DNA of 64,000 nucleotides from Amblyomma americanum. Its lineage: Eukaryota; Arthropoda; Arachnida; Ixodida; Ixodidae. Position numbers and translations under genes: made by a program. This document shows, piece by piece, positions 12,160 through 24,390 of the stretch. The notes below the pieces were generated by a model, which was not told the origin of the DNA, made no database searches, and worked only from the letters and a program-made list of their open reading frames with translations. Location of the stretch: contig NW_027526508.1 in assembly GCF_052857255.1 (NCBI RefSeq), forward strand, positions 372,001 through 436,000. The letters run 5' to 3'. The first letter of the stretch is position 1, and each line of letters begins with the position of its first letter.

Positions 12160-13010
12160 TGCGCGAAAACTTGTATTCCAGCTCAATCCAACGGGATACA
12201 TCGTTTTAGATCGAAACTAGCACAATTCACGAGCATCAGTTTTACAAGTCGTCGAAGAGTAGACGAGAGAAAGGTGTAAACTTTTTCTCTCAGAACTGCG
12301 CGAAAACTTGTATTCCGGCTTTAAACAACGGGATACGTCGTTTTAGATCGAGACTAGCAAGATTCACGAGCATCGATTTTACAAGTCGTCGAAGAGTAGA
12401 CGAGAGAAAGGTATAAACTTTTTCTCTCAGAACTGCGCGAAAACTTGTATTCCGGCTCTAAACAACGGGATACATTGTTTTAGATCGAAACTAGCAAGAT
12501 TCACGAACATCGATTTTACAAGTCGTCGAAGAGTAGACGATAGAAAGGTGTAAACTATTTCTATCAGAACTGCGCGAAAACTTGTATTCCGGCTCTACAC
12601 AACGGGATACATCGTTTTACATCGAAACTAGCAAGATTCACGAGTATCGATTTTACAAGCAGTCGAAGAGTAGACGAGAGAAAGGTGTAAACTGTTTCTC
12701 TCAGAACTGCGCGAAAACTTGTATTCCGGCTCTAAACAACGGGATACAACGTTTTAGATCGAAACTAGCAAGATTCACGAGTATCGATTTTACAAGCAGT
12801 CGAAGAGTAGACGAGAGAAAGGTGTTAACTATTTCTCTCAGAACTGCGCGAAAACTTGTATTCCGGTTCACAACAACGGGATACATCGTTTTCGATTGAA
12901 ATTAGCGGGATTCATGAACATCGATTTTACTAGTCGAAGAGTAGACGAGAGAAAGGTGTCAAATTTTTCGCTCAGAACAGCGCGAAAACTTGTATTCCGG
13001 CTCGAAACAA
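12160..13010. repeat. 1230-bp 9-mer duplication, copy 2 (partial)
   Basis: Repeats 10930-11780 with few changes (for example CTCAATCCAAC for CTCAAACCAAC, and CATCAGTTTTAC for CATCAATTTTAC). It ends after the second hybrid monomer, where CGAAACAAAGGG followed by CGCTTTAG replaces the first copy's continuation. Confidence 0.85.
12841..12974 (+). repeat. Hybrid monomer, copy 2
   Basis: Same hybrid as 11611-11744, 1230 bp downstream, with the same switch point. It was therefore copied as part of the 1230-bp duplication and did not arise twice. Confidence 0.8.
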
Positions 13011-14600
13011 AGGGATACATCGCTTTAGATCGAAACTAGCAAGATTCACGAGCATCGATTTTACAAGTTGTCGAAGAGTAAACGATAGAAAGGTGTAAAC
13101 TTTTACTCTCAGAACTGCGCGAAAACTTTTATTCCGGCTTTAAACAACGGGATACATCGTTTTAGATCGAAACTAGCAAAATTCACGAGCATCGATTTAC
13201 AAGTCGTCGAAGAGTAGACGAAAGAAAGGTGTAAATTTTTCCTCTCAGAACAGCACGAAAACTTGTATTCCGGCTCTAAACAACGGGATACATCGTTTTA
13301 TATCGAAACTAGCAAGATTCACGAGTATCGATTTTACAAGCAGTCGAAGAGTAGACGAGAGAAAGGTGTAAACTATTTCTCTCAGAACTGCGCGAAAACT
13401 TGTATTCCGGCTCAAAACAACGGGATACATCGTTTTAGATCGAAACTAGCAAGATTCACGAGTATCGATTTTACAAGCAGTCGAAGAGTAGACGAGAGAA
13501 AGGTGTTAACTATTTCTCTCAGAACTGCGCGAAAACTTGTATTCCGGCTCAAAACAACAGGATACATCGTTTTAGATCGAAACTAGCAAGATTCACGAGC
13601 ATCGATTTTGCAAGTCGTCGAAGAGTAGACGAGAAAAAGGTGTAAACTTTTTCTCTCAGAACTGCGCGAAAACTTGTATTCCGGCTCAAAACAACGGGAT
13701 ACATCGTTTTAGATCGAAAGTAGCAAAATTCACCAGCATCGATATAACAAGTCGTCGAAGAGTAGACGAGAGAAAGGTGTAAACTTTTTCTCTCAGAACT
13801 GCGCGAAAACTTGTATTCCGGCTCAAAACAACGGGATACATCGTTTTAGATCGAAAGTAGCAAAACTGACCAGCATCCATTTAACAAGTCGTCGAAGAGT
13901 AGACGAGAGAAAGGTGTAAACTTTTTCTCTCAGAACTGCGCGAAAACTTGTATTCCGGCTCAAAACAACGGGAATAATCGTTTTAGATCGAAAGTAGCAA
14001 AATTCACAAGCATCGATTTTACAAGTCGTCGAAGAGTAGACGAGAGAAAGGTGTAAACTTTTTCTCTCAGAACTGCGCGAAAACTTGTATTCCAGCTCAA
14101 ACCAACGGGATACATCGTTTTAGATCGAAACTAGCACAATTCACGAGCATGAATTTTACAAGTCGTCGAAGAGTAGACGAGAGAAAGGTGTAAACTTTTT
14201 CTCTCAGAACTGCGCGAAAACTTGTATTCCGGCTTTAAACAACGGGATACGTCGTTTTAGATCGAGACTAGCAAGATTCACGAGCATCGATTTTACAAGT
14301 CGTCGAAGAGTAGACGAGAGAAAGGTATAAATTTTTTCTCTCAGAACTGCGCGAAAACTTGTATTCCGGCTCTAAACAACGGGATACATTGTTTTAGATC
14401 GAAACTAGCAAGATTCACGAACATCGATTTTACAAGTCGTCGAAGAGTAGACGATAGAAAGGTGTAAAACTATTTCTATCAGAACTGCGCGAAAACTTGT
14501 ATTCCGGCTCTACACAACGGGATACATCGTTTTACATCGAAACTAGCAAGATTCACGAGTATCGATTTTACAAGCAGTCGAAGAGTAGACGAGAGAAAGG
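13010..14600. repeat. Mixed monomers with the recurrent GAAAGTAGC cassette
   Basis: All satellite. From about 13710 to 14560 it holds a cassette in fixed order: GAAAGTAGC with ATATAACAAG, ACTGACCAGC, CAACGGGAATAATCG, CCAGCTCAAACCAAC, GTCGTTTTAGATCGAGAC, GGTATAAATTTTTTC, CATTGTTTTAG, TTTTACATCG. The same order is seen from 10.55, 25.06 and 31.09 kb, and shortened forms (without the ATATAACAAG monomer) from 29.71 and 36.14 kb. One copy near 12.0 kb lacks the GGGAATAATCG monomer. Confidence 0.8.
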
Positions 14601-15576
14601 TGTTAACTATTTCTCTCAGAACTGCGCGAAAACTTGTATTCCGGTTCACAACAACGGGATACATCGTTTTAGATCGAAACTAGCCAAATTCACGAGCATC
14701 GATTTTACAAGTCGTCGAACAGTATGCGAGAGAAAGGTATAAACTTTTTCTCTCAGAACTGCGCGAAAACTTGTATTCCGGCTCAAAACAATGGGATACA
14801 TCATTTTAGATCGAAACTAGCAAAATTCACGAGCATCAATTTTACAAGTCGTCGAAGAGTAGACGAAAGAAAGGTGTAAATTTTTCCTCTCAGAACAGCA
14901 CGAAAACTTGTATTCTGGCTCTAAACAACGGGATACATCGTTTCAGATCGAAACTAGCAAGATTCACGAGTATCGATTTTACAAGCAGTCGAAGAGTAGA
15001 CGAGAGAAAGGTGTAAACTATTTCTCTCAGAACTCCGCGAAAACTTGTATTCCGGCTCAAAACAACGGGATACATCGTTTTAGATCGAAACTAGCAAAAT
15101 TCACGAGCATCGATTTACAAGTCGTCGAACAGTAGACGAGAGAAAGGTATAAACTTTTTCGCTCAGAACCCCCCGAAAACTTGTATTCCGGCTCAAAACA
15201 ACGGGATACATCGCTTTAGATTGAAACTAGCAAGATTCACGACATCGATTTTACAAGTCGTCGAAGAGTAGACGATAGAAAGGTGTAAACTTTTTGCTCT
15301 CAGAACTGCGCGAAAACTTGTATTCCGGCTCTAAACAACGGGATACATCGTTTTAGATCGAAACTAGCAAGATTCACGAGTATCGATTTTACAAGCAGTC
15401 GAAGAGTAGACGAGAGAAAGGTGTAAACTATTTCTCTCGGAACTGCTCGAAAACTTGTATTCCGGCTCAAAACAACGGGATACATCGTTTTAGATCGAAA
15501 CTAGCAAGATTCACGAGTATCGATTATACAAGCAGTCGAAGAGTAGACGAGAGAAAGGTGTAAACCTTTTCGCTCA

Positions 15577-15713
15577 GAACTGCGCGAAAACTTGTATTCC
15601 GGCTCTAAACAACGGGATACAACGTTTTAGATCGAAACTAGCAAGATTCACGAGTATCGATTTTACAAGTCGTCGAAGAGTAGACGAGAGAAAGGTGTAA
15701 ACTTTTTCTCTCA
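15577..15713 (+). repeat. Representative satellite monomer (137 bp)
   Basis: This copy is close to consensus and is given as a reference, counted from GAACTG to the next GAACTG. Order of parts: GCGCG core and GAAAACTTGTATTCCGG; a variable TCTAAAC or TCAAAAC link; CAACGGGATAC; CGTTTTAGATCGAAAC; TAGCAAGATTCACGAG; an ATCGAT block; AAGTCGTCGAAGAGTAGACG; a purine-rich GAGAGAAAGGTGT; then AAAC, a T-run and CTCTCA. It differs from most copies in CAACG instead of CATCG after GGGATA. A short dyad (TCGTC, 8-nt loop, GACGA) lies at 15670-15687. A second, weaker one is GTTTT-AGATC-GAAAC with one T-G pair. The length is 137 bp, one less than a multiple of three, so no reading frame is kept between monomers. 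Confidence 0.95.
15670..15687. other. Dyad TCGTC-N8-GACGA within the monomer (example)
   Basis: TCGTC at 15670-15674 and GACGA at 15683-15687 are exact reverse complements with an 8-base loop, GAAGAGTA. The same dyad recurs in every monomer that has AAGTCGTCG followed by TAGACGA. It is reduced to GTC/GAC in the AAGCAGTCG subfamily and in the CTAGTCG divergent subfamily, and is broken where TAGACGA becomes TATGCGA. Whether it forms a hairpin or binds a protein is not shown. Confidence 0.6.
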
Positions 15714-16124
15714 GAACTGCGCGAAAACTTGTATTCCGGCTCTAAACAACGGGATACATCGTTTTAGATCGAAACTAGCAAAATTCACGAGTATCGATTT
15801 TACAAGCAGTCGAAGAGTAGACGAGAGAAAGGTGTTAACTATTTCTCTCAGAACTGCGCGAAAACTTGTATTCCGGCTCTAAACAACGGGATACATCGTT
15901 TTAGATCAAAACTAGCAAGATTCACGAGCATCGATTTTACAAGCAGTCGAAGAGTAGGCGAGAGAAAGGTGTTAACTATTTCTCTCAGAACTGCGCGAAA
16001 ACTTGTATCCCGGTTCACAACAACGGGATACATCGTTTTAGATCGAAACTAGCCAAATTCACGAGCATCGATTTTACAAGTCGTCGAACAGTATGCGAGA
16101 GAAAGGTATAATCTTTTTCTCTCA

Positions 16125-16258
16125 GAACTGCGCGAAAACATTTATTCCGGCTCGAAACAGCGGGATACATCGTTTTCGATTGAAATTAGCGGGATTCATG
16201 AACATCGATTTTACTAGTCGAAGAGTAGACGAGAGAAAGGTGTCAAATTTTTCGCTCA
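16125..16258 (+). repeat. Divergent 134-bp monomer variant, copy 4
   Basis: Full diagnostic set with the TTTTCGATTG change. It follows a CAGTATGCG monomer, the standard left neighbour of this variant from here on. Confidence 0.9.
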
Positions 16259-16344
16259 GAACAGCGCGAAAACTCGTATTCCGGCTCGAAACAACGGGAT
16301 ACATCGCTTTAGATCGAAACTAGCAAGATTCACGAGCATCGATT

Positions 16345-18120
16345 TTACAAGCAGTCGAAGAGTAGACGAGAGAAAGGTGTTAACTATTTCTCTCAGAACT
16401 GCGCGAAAACTTGTATTCCGGCTCAAAACAATGGGATACATCATTTTAGATCGAAACTAGCAAAATTCACGAGCATCAATTTTACAAGTCGTCGAAGAGT
16501 AGACGAAAGAAAGGTGTAAATTTTTCCTCTCAGAACAGCACGAAAACTTGTATTCTGGCTCTAAACAACGGGATACATCGTTTTAGATCGAAACTAGCAA
16601 GATTCACGAGTATCGATTTTACAAGCAGTCGAAGAGTAGACGAGAGAAAGGTGTTAACTATTTCTCTCAGAACTGCGCGAAAACTTGTATTCCGGTTCAC
16701 AACAACGGGATACATCGTTTTAGATCGAAACTAGCCAAATTCACGAGCATCGATTTTACAAGTCGTCGAACAGTATGCGAGAGAAAGGTATAAACTTTTT
16801 CTCTCAGAACTGCGCGAAAACTTGTACTCCGGCTCAAAACAATGGGATACATCATTTTAGATCGAAACTAGCAAAATTCACGAGCATCAATTTTACAAGT
16901 CGTCGAAGAGTAGACGAAAGAAGGGTGTAAATTTTTCCTCTCAGAACAGCACGAAAACTTGTATTCTGGCTCTAAACAACGGGATACATCGTTTCAGATC
17001 GAAACTAGCAAGATTCACGAGTATCGATTTTACAAGCAGTCGAAGAGTAGACGAGAGAAAGGTGTAAACTATTTCTCTCAGAACTCCGCGAAAACTTGTA
17101 TTCCGGCTCAAAACAACGGGATACATCGTTTTAGATCGAAACTAGCAAAATTCACGAGCATCGATTTACAAGTCGTCGAACAGTAGACGAGAGAAAGGTA
17201 TAAACTTTTTCGCTCAGAACCTCGCGAAAACTTGTATTCCGGCTCAAAACAACGGGATACATCGCTTTAGATTGAAACTAGCAAGATTCACGAGCATCGA
17301 TTTTACAAGTCGTCGAAGAGTAGACGATAGAAAGGTGTAAACTTTTGCTCTCAGAACTGCGCGAAAACTTGTATTCCGGCTCTAAACAACGGGATACATC
17401 GTTTTAGATCGAAACTAGCAAGATTCACGAGTATCTATTTTACAAGCAGTCGAAGAGTAGACGAGAGAAAGGTGTAAACTATTTCTCTCGGAACTGCTCG
17501 AAAACTTGTATTCCGGCTCAAAACAACGGGATACATCGTTTTAGATCGAAACTAGCAAGATTCACGAGTATCGATTATACAAGCAGTCGAAGAGTATACG
17601 AGAGAAAGGTGTAAACCTTTTCGCTCAGAACTGCGCGAAAACTTGTATTCCGGCTCTAAAGAACGGGATACAACGTTTTAGATCGAAACTAGCAAGATTC
17701 ACGAGTATCGATTTTACAAGTCGTCGAAGAGTAGACGAGAGAAAGGTGTAAACTTTTTCTCTCAGAACTGCGCGAAAACTTGTATTCCGGCTCTAAACAA
17801 CGGGATACATCGTTTTAGATCGAAACTAGCAAAATTCACAAGCATCGATTTTACAAGTCGTCGAAGAGTAGACGATAAAAGGTGTGAGCTATTTCTCTCA
17901 GAACTGTGCGAAAACTTGTATTCCGGCTCTAAACAACGGGATACATCGTTTTAGATTGAAACTAGCAAGATTCACGAGTATCGATTTTACAAGCAGTCGA
18001 AGAGTAGACGAGAGAAAGGTGTAAACTATTTCTCTCAGAACTGCGCGAAAACTTGTATTCCGGCTCTAAACAACGGGATACAACGTTTTAGATCGAAACT
18101 AGCAAGATTCACGAGTATCG
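16345..18120. repeat. 1779-bp 13-mer duplication, copy 1
   Basis: Starts with a GTGTTAACTATTTC monomer followed by CAATGGG, then TATTCTGG, TTCACAAC, CAATGGG, TATTCTGG with CGTTTCAG, AACTCCGCG, GATTTACAAG, CTCGCG, TTGCTCTC, CTCTCGG, GATTATACAAG. The order recurs 1779 bp downstream, which is 13 monomers minus 2 bases. Confidence 0.82.
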
Positions 18121-18123
18121 ATT

Positions 18124-19615
18124 TTACAAGCACTCGAAGAGTAGACGAGAGAAAGGTGTTAACTATTTCTCTCAGAACTGCGCGAAAACTTGTATTCCGG
18201 CTCAAAACAATGGGATACATCATTTTAGATCGAAACTAGCAAAATTCACGAGCATCAATTTTACAAGTCGTCGAAGAGTAGACGAAAGAAAGGTGTAAAT
18301 TTTTCCTCTCAGAACAGCACGAAAACTTGTATTCTGGCTCTAAACAACGGGATACATCGTTTTAGATCGAAACTAGCAAGATTCACGAGTATCGATTTTA
18401 CAAGCAGTCGAAGAGTAGACGAGAGAAAGGTGTTAACTATTTCTCTCAGAACTGCGCGAAAACTTGTATTCCGGTTCACAACAACGGGATACATCGTTTT
18501 AGATCGAAACTAGCCAAATTCACGAGCATCGATTTTACAAGTCGTCGAACAGTATGCGAGAGAAAGGTATAAACTTTTTCTCTCAGAACTGCGCGAAAAC
18601 TTGTATTCCGGCTCAAAACAATGGGATACATCATTTTAGATCGAAACTAGCAAAATTCACGAGCATCAATTTTACAAGTCGTCGAAGAGTAGACGAAAGA
18701 AAGGTGTAAATTTTTCCTCTCAGAACAGCACGAAAACTTGTATTCTGGCTCTAAACAACGGGATACATCGTTTCAGATCGAAACTAGCAAGATTCACGAG
18801 TATCGATTTTACAAGCAGTCGAAGAGTAGACGAGAGAAAGGTGTAAACTATTTCTCTCAGAACTCCGCGAAAACTTGTATTCCGGCTCAAAACAACGGGA
18901 TACATCGTTTTAGATCGAAACTAGCAAAATTCACGAGCATCGATTTACAAGTCGTCGAACAGTAGACGAGAGAAAGGTATAAACTTTTTCGCTCAGAACC
19001 CCGCGAAAACTTGTATTCCGGCTCAAAACAACGGGATACATCGCTTTAGATTGAAACTAGCAAGATTCACGAGCATCGATTTTACAAGTCGTCGAAGAGT
19101 AGACGATAGAAAGGTGTAAACTTTTGCTCTCAGAACTGCGCGAAAACTTGTATTCCGGCTCTAAACAACGGGATACATCGTTTTAGATCGAAACTAGCAA
19201 GATTCACGAGTATCGATTTTACAAGCGGTCGAAGAGTAGACGAGAGAAAGGTGTAAACTATTTCTCTCGGAACTGCTCGAAAACTTGTATTCCGGCTCAA
19301 AACAACGGGATACATCGTTTTAGATCGAAACTAGCAAGATTCACGAGTATCGATTATACAAGCAGTCGAAGAGTAGACGAGAGAAAGGTGTAAACCTTTT
19401 CGCTCAGAACTGCGCGAAAACTTGTATTCCGGCTCTAAACAACGGGATACAACGTTTTAGATCGAAACTAGCAAGATTCACGAGTATCGATTTTACAAGT
19501 CGTCGAAGAGTAGACGAGAGAAAGGTGTAAACTTTTTCTCTCAGAACTGCGCGAAAACTTGTATTCCGGCTCTAAACAACGGGATACATCGTTTTAGATC
19601 GAAACTAGCAAAATT
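18124..19615. repeat. 1779-bp 13-mer duplication, copy 2 (partial)
   Basis: Repeats 16345-17836. It departs from copy 1 near 19615, where copy 1 has CAAGCATCG and then GATAAAAGG, and this copy has GAGTATCG with AAGCAGTCG leading to the divergent monomer. It therefore joins the order of the 1779-bp unit to that of the 14.6-16.3 kb segment. Confidence 0.8.
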
Positions 19616-20160
19616 CACGAGTATCGATTTTACAAGCAGTCGAAGAGTAGACGAGAGAAAGGTGTTAACTATTTCTCTCAGAACTGCGCGAAAACTTGTA
19701 TTCCGGCTCTAAACAACGGGATACATCGTTTTAGATCAAAACTAGCAAGATTCACGAGCATCGATTTTACAAGCAGTCGAAGAGTAGGCGAGAGAAAGGT
19801 GTTAACTATTTCTCTCAGAACTGCGCGAAAACTTGTATTCCGGTTCACAACAACGGGATACATCGTTTTAGATCGAAACTAGCCAAATTCACGAGCATCG
19901 ATTTTACAAGTCGTCGAACAGTATGCGAGAGAAAGGTATAAACTTTTTCTCTCAGAACTGCGCGAAAACATTTATTCCGGCTCGAAACAGCGGGATACAT
20001 CGTTTTCGATTGAAATTAGCGGGATTCATGAACATCGGTTTTACTAGTCGAAGAGTAGACGAGAGAAAGGTGTCAAATTTTTCGCTCAGAACAGCGCGAA
20101 AACTCGTATTCCGGCTCGAAACAACGGGATACATCGCTTTAGATCGAAACTAGCAAGATT
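18430..20160. repeat. Segment duplicated from 14600-16330, copy 2
   Basis: Counterpart of 14600-16330 at an offset of 3830 bp. It ends with divergent monomer copy 5. It overlaps copy 2 of the 1779-bp unit because the two duplications share monomers. Confidence 0.8.
19955..20088 (+). repeat. Divergent 134-bp monomer variant, copy 5
   Basis: Matches copy 4 at an offset of 3830 bp, with one visible change (ACATCGGTTTT for ACATCGATTTT). Confidence 0.9.
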
Positions 20161-21520
20161 CACGAGCATCGATTTTACAAGTTGTCGAAGAGTAAACGAT
20201 AGAAAGGTGTAAACTTTTACTCTCAGAACTACGCGAAAACTTGTATTCCGGCTTTAAACAACGGGATACGTCGTTTTAGATCGAAACTAGCAAGATTCAC
20301 GAGCATCGATTTTACAAGTCGTCGAAGAGTAGGCGAGAGAAAGGCATAAATTTTTTCTCCCAGAACTGCGCGAAAACTTGTATTCCGGCTCTAAACAACG
20401 GGATACATTGTTTTAGATCGAAACTAGCAAGATTCACGAACATCGATTTTACAAGTCGTCGAAGAGTAGACGATAGAAAGGTGTAAACTATTTCTATCAG
20501 AACTGCGCGAAAACTTGTATTCCGGCTCTAAACAACGGGATACATCGTTTTAGATTGAAACTAGCAAGATTCACGAGTATCGATTTTACAAGCAGTCGAA
20601 GACTAGACGAGAGAAAGGTGTAAACTATTTCTCTCAGAACTGCGCGAAAACTTGTATTCCGGCTCTAAACAACGGGATACAACGTTTTAGATCGAAACTA
20701 GCAAGATTCACGAGTATCGATTTTACAAGCAGTCGAAGAGTAGACGAGAGAAAGGTGTTAACTATTTCTCTCAGAACTGCGCGAAAACTTGTATTCCGGT
20801 TCACAACAACGGGATACATCGTTTTATATCGAAACTAGCCAAATTCACGAGCATCGATTTTACAAGTCGTCGAACAGTATGCGAGAGAAAGGTATAAACT
20901 TTTTCTCTCAGAACTGCGCGAAAACTTGTATTCCGGCTCAAAACAATGGGATACATCATTTTAGATCGAAACTAGCAAAATTCACGAGCATCAATTTTAC
21001 AAGTCGTCGAAGAGTAGACGAAAGAAAGGTGTAAATTTTTCCTCTCAGAACAGCACGAAAACTTGTATTCTGGCTCTAAACAACGGGATACATCGTTTCA
21101 GATCGAAACTAGCAAGATTCACGAGTATCGATTTTACAAGCAGTCGAAGAGTAGACGAGAGAAAGGTGTAAACTATTTCTCTCAGAACTGCGCGAAAACT
21201 TGTATTCCGGCTCAAAACAACGAGATACATCGTTTTAGAACGAAACTAGCAAAATTCACGAGCATCGATTTACAAGTCGTCGAACAGTAGACGAGAGAAA
21301 GGTATAAACTTTTTCGCTCAGAACCTCGCGAAAACTTGTATTCCGGCTCAAAACAACGGGATACATCGCTTTAGATTGAAACTAGCAAGATTCACGAGCA
21401 TCGATTTTACAAGTCGTCGAAGAGTAGACGATAGAAAGGTGTAAACTTTTGCTCTCAGAACTGCGCGAAAACTTGTATTCCGGTTCACAACAACGGGATA
21501 CATCGTTTTAGATCGAAACT
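20160..21520. repeat. Satellite monomers between duplications
   Basis: About ten ordinary monomers: TGTCGAAGAGTAAACG, GTCGTTTTAG, CATTGTTTTAG, GATTGAAAC with AAGACTAGACG, CAACGTTTTAG with GTGTTAAC, TTCACAAC with TTTTATATCG, CAATGGG, TATTCTGG, GATTTACAAG, CTCGCG. The same order is found after the divergent monomers further on (from about 26.3 and 37.3 kb, the latter beginning with its own GAGTAAACG monomer). No foreign sequence is seen. Confidence 0.8.
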
Positions 21521-23162
21521 AGCAAGATTCACGAGTATCAATTTTACAAGCAGTCGAAGAGTAGACGAGAGAAAGGTGTAAACTATTTCTCTCGGAACTG
21601 CGCGAAAACTTGTATTCCGGCTCAAAACAACGGGATACATCGTTTTAGATCGAAACTAGCAAGATTCACGAGTATCGATTATACAAGCAGTCGAAGAGTA
21701 GACGAGAGAAAGGTGTAAACCTTTTCGCTCAGAACTGCGCGAAAACTTGTATTCCGGCTCTAAACAACGGGATACAACGTTTTAGATCGAAACTAGCAAG
21801 ATTCACGAGTATATATTTTGCAAGTCGTCGAAGAGTAGACGAGAGAAAGGTGTAAACTTTTTCTCTCAGAACTGCGCGAAAACTTGTATTCCGGCTCTAA
21901 ACAACGGGATACAACGTTTTAGATCGAAACTAGCAAAATTCACGAGCATCGATTTTACAAGTCGTCGAAGAGTAGACTATAAAAGGTGTGAACTATTTCT
22001 CTCAGAACTGCGCGAAAACTTGTATTCCGGCTCTAAACAACGGGATACATCGTTTTAGATCAAAACTAGCAAGATTCACGAGTATCGATTTTAAAAGCAG
22101 TCGAAGAGCAGACGAGAGAAAGGTGTAAACTTTTTCGCTCAGAACTGCGCGAAAACTTGTATTCCGGCTCTAAACAACGGGATACAACGTTTTAGATCGA
22201 AACAAGCAAGATTCACGAGCATCGATTTTAGAAGTCGTCGAAGAGTAGACGAGAGAAAGGTATAAACTTTTTCACTCAGAACTGCGCGAAAACTTGTATT
22301 CCGGCTCAAAACAATGGGATACATCGTTTTAGCTCGAAACTAGCAAAATTCACGAGCATCAATTTTACATGTCGTCGAAGAGTAGACGAAAGAAAGGTGT
22401 AAAGTTTTCCTCTCAGAACAGCACGAAAACTTGTATTCCGGCTCTAAACAACAGGATACATTGTTTTAGATCGAAACTAGCAAGATTCACGAGTATCAAT
22501 TTTACAAGCAGTCGAAGAGTAGGCGAGAGAAAGGTGTGAACTATTTCTCTCAGAACTGCGCGAAAACTTGTATTCCGGTTCACAACAACGGGATACATCG
22601 TTTTAGATCGAAACTAGCCAAATTCACGAGCATCGATTTTACAAGTCGTCGAACAGTATGCGAGAGAAAGGTATAAACTTTTTCTCTCAGAACTGCGCGA
22701 AAACTTGTATTCCGGCTCAAAACAATGGGATACATCATTTTAGATCGAAACTAGCAAGATTCACGAGCATCGATTTTACAAGTCGTCGAAGAGTAGGCGA
22801 GAGAAAGGTATAAATTTTTTCTCTCAGAACTGCGCGAAAACTTGTATTCCGGCTCTAAACAACGGGATACATTGTTTTAGATCGAAACTAGCAAGATTCA
22901 CGAACATCGATTTTACAAGTCGTCGAAGAGTAGACGATAGAAAGGTGTAAACTATTTCTATCAGAACTGCGCGAAAACTTGTATTCCGGCTCTAAACAAC
23001 GGGATACATCGTTTTAGATTGAAACTAGCAAGATTCACGAGTATCGATTTTACAAGCAGTCGAAGACTAGACGAGAGAAAGGTGTAAACTATTTCTCTCA
23101 GAACTGCGCGAAAACTTGTATTCCGGCTCTAAACAACGGGATACATCGTTTTAGATCGAAAC
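21520..23162. repeat. 1643-bp 12-mer duplication, copy 1
   Basis: Landmarks CTCTCGGAACTG (21591), TAGACTATAAAAGG (near 21973), AAGAGCAGACG, TAGAAGTCGTCG and TTTTAGCTCG recur 1643 bp downstream. This is 12 monomers minus one base. TAGACTATAAAAGG and TTTTAGCTCG are found only in these two copies. Confidence 0.85.
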
Positions 23163-24390
23163 TAGCAAGATTCACGAGTATCGATTTTACAAGCAGTCGA
23201 AGAGTAGACGAGAGAAAGGTGTAAACTATTTCTCTCGGAACTGCGCGAAAACTTGTATTCCGGCTCAAAACAACGGGATACATCGTTTTAGATCGAAACT
23301 AGCAAGATTCACGAGTATCGATTATACAAGCAGTCGAAGAGTAGACGAGAGAAAGGTGTAAACCTTTTCGCTCAGAACTGCGCGAAAACTTGTATTCCGG
23401 CTCTAAACAACGGGATACAACGTTTTAGATCGAAACTAGCAAGATTCACGAGTATCGATTTTGCAAGTCGTCGAAGAGTAGACGAGAGAAAGGTGTAAAC
23501 TTTTTCTCTCAGAACTGCGCGAAAACTTGTATTCCGGCTCTAAACAACGGGATACAACGTTTTAGATCGAAACTAGCAAAATTCACGAGCATCGATTTTA
23601 CAAGTCGTCGAAGAGTAGACTATAAAAGGTGTGAACTATTTCTCTCAGAACTGCGCGAAAACTTGTATTCCGGCTCTAAACAACGGGATACATCGTTTTA
23701 GATCGAAACTAGCAAGGTTCACGAGTATCGATTTTAAAAGCAGTCGAAGAGCAGACGAGAGAAAGGTGTAAACTTTTTCGCTCAGAACTGCGCGAAAACT
23801 TGTATTCCGGCTCTAAACAACGGGATACAACGTTTTAGATCGAAACAAGCAAGATTCACGAGCATCGATTTTAGAAGTCGTCGAAGAGTAGACGAGAGAA
23901 AGGTATAAACTTTTTCACTCAGAACTGCGCGAAAACTTGTATTCCGGCTCAAAACAATGGGATACATCGTTTTAGCTCGAAACTAGCAAAATTCACGAGC
24001 ATCAATTTTACATGTCGTCGAAGAGTAGACGAAAGAAAGGTGTAAAGTTTTCCTCTCAGAACAGCACGAAAACTTGTATTCCGGCTCTAAACAACAGGAT
24101 ACATTGTTTTAGATCGAAACTAGCAAGATTCACGAGTATCAATTTTACAAGCAGTCGAAGAGTAGGCGAGAGAAAGGTGTTAACTATTTCTCTCAGAACT
24201 GCGCGAAAACTTGTATTCCGGTTCACAACAACGGGATACATCGTTTTAGATCGAAACTAGCCAAATTCACGAGCATCGATTTTACAAGTCGTCGAACAGT
24301 ATGCGAGAGAAAGGTATAAACTTTTTCTCTCAGAACTGCGCGAAAATTTGTATTCCGGCTCAAAACAATGGGATACATCATTTTAGATCG
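23163..24390. repeat. 1643-bp 12-mer duplication, copy 2 (partial)
   Basis: Repeats 21520-22747. One visible private change is GCAAGGTTCACG near 23715. The match ends near 24390, where CAAAATTCACGAGCATCAAT replaces the first copy's CAAGATTCACGAGCATCGAT. Confidence 0.85.

Larger units (their letters stand above)
14600..16330. repeat. Segment duplicated at 18430-20160, copy 1
   Basis: The variant order here (TTCACAAC, CAATGGG, TATTCTGG with CGTTTCAG, GATTTACAAG, GATAGAAAGG with TTGCTCTC, CTCTCGGAACTGCTCG, GATTATACAAG, and finally the divergent monomer) repeats at an offset of 3830 bp. A local difference is the CCCCCCGAAAAC run at 15168, where the other copy has CCCCGCGAAAAC. Confidence 0.8.
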
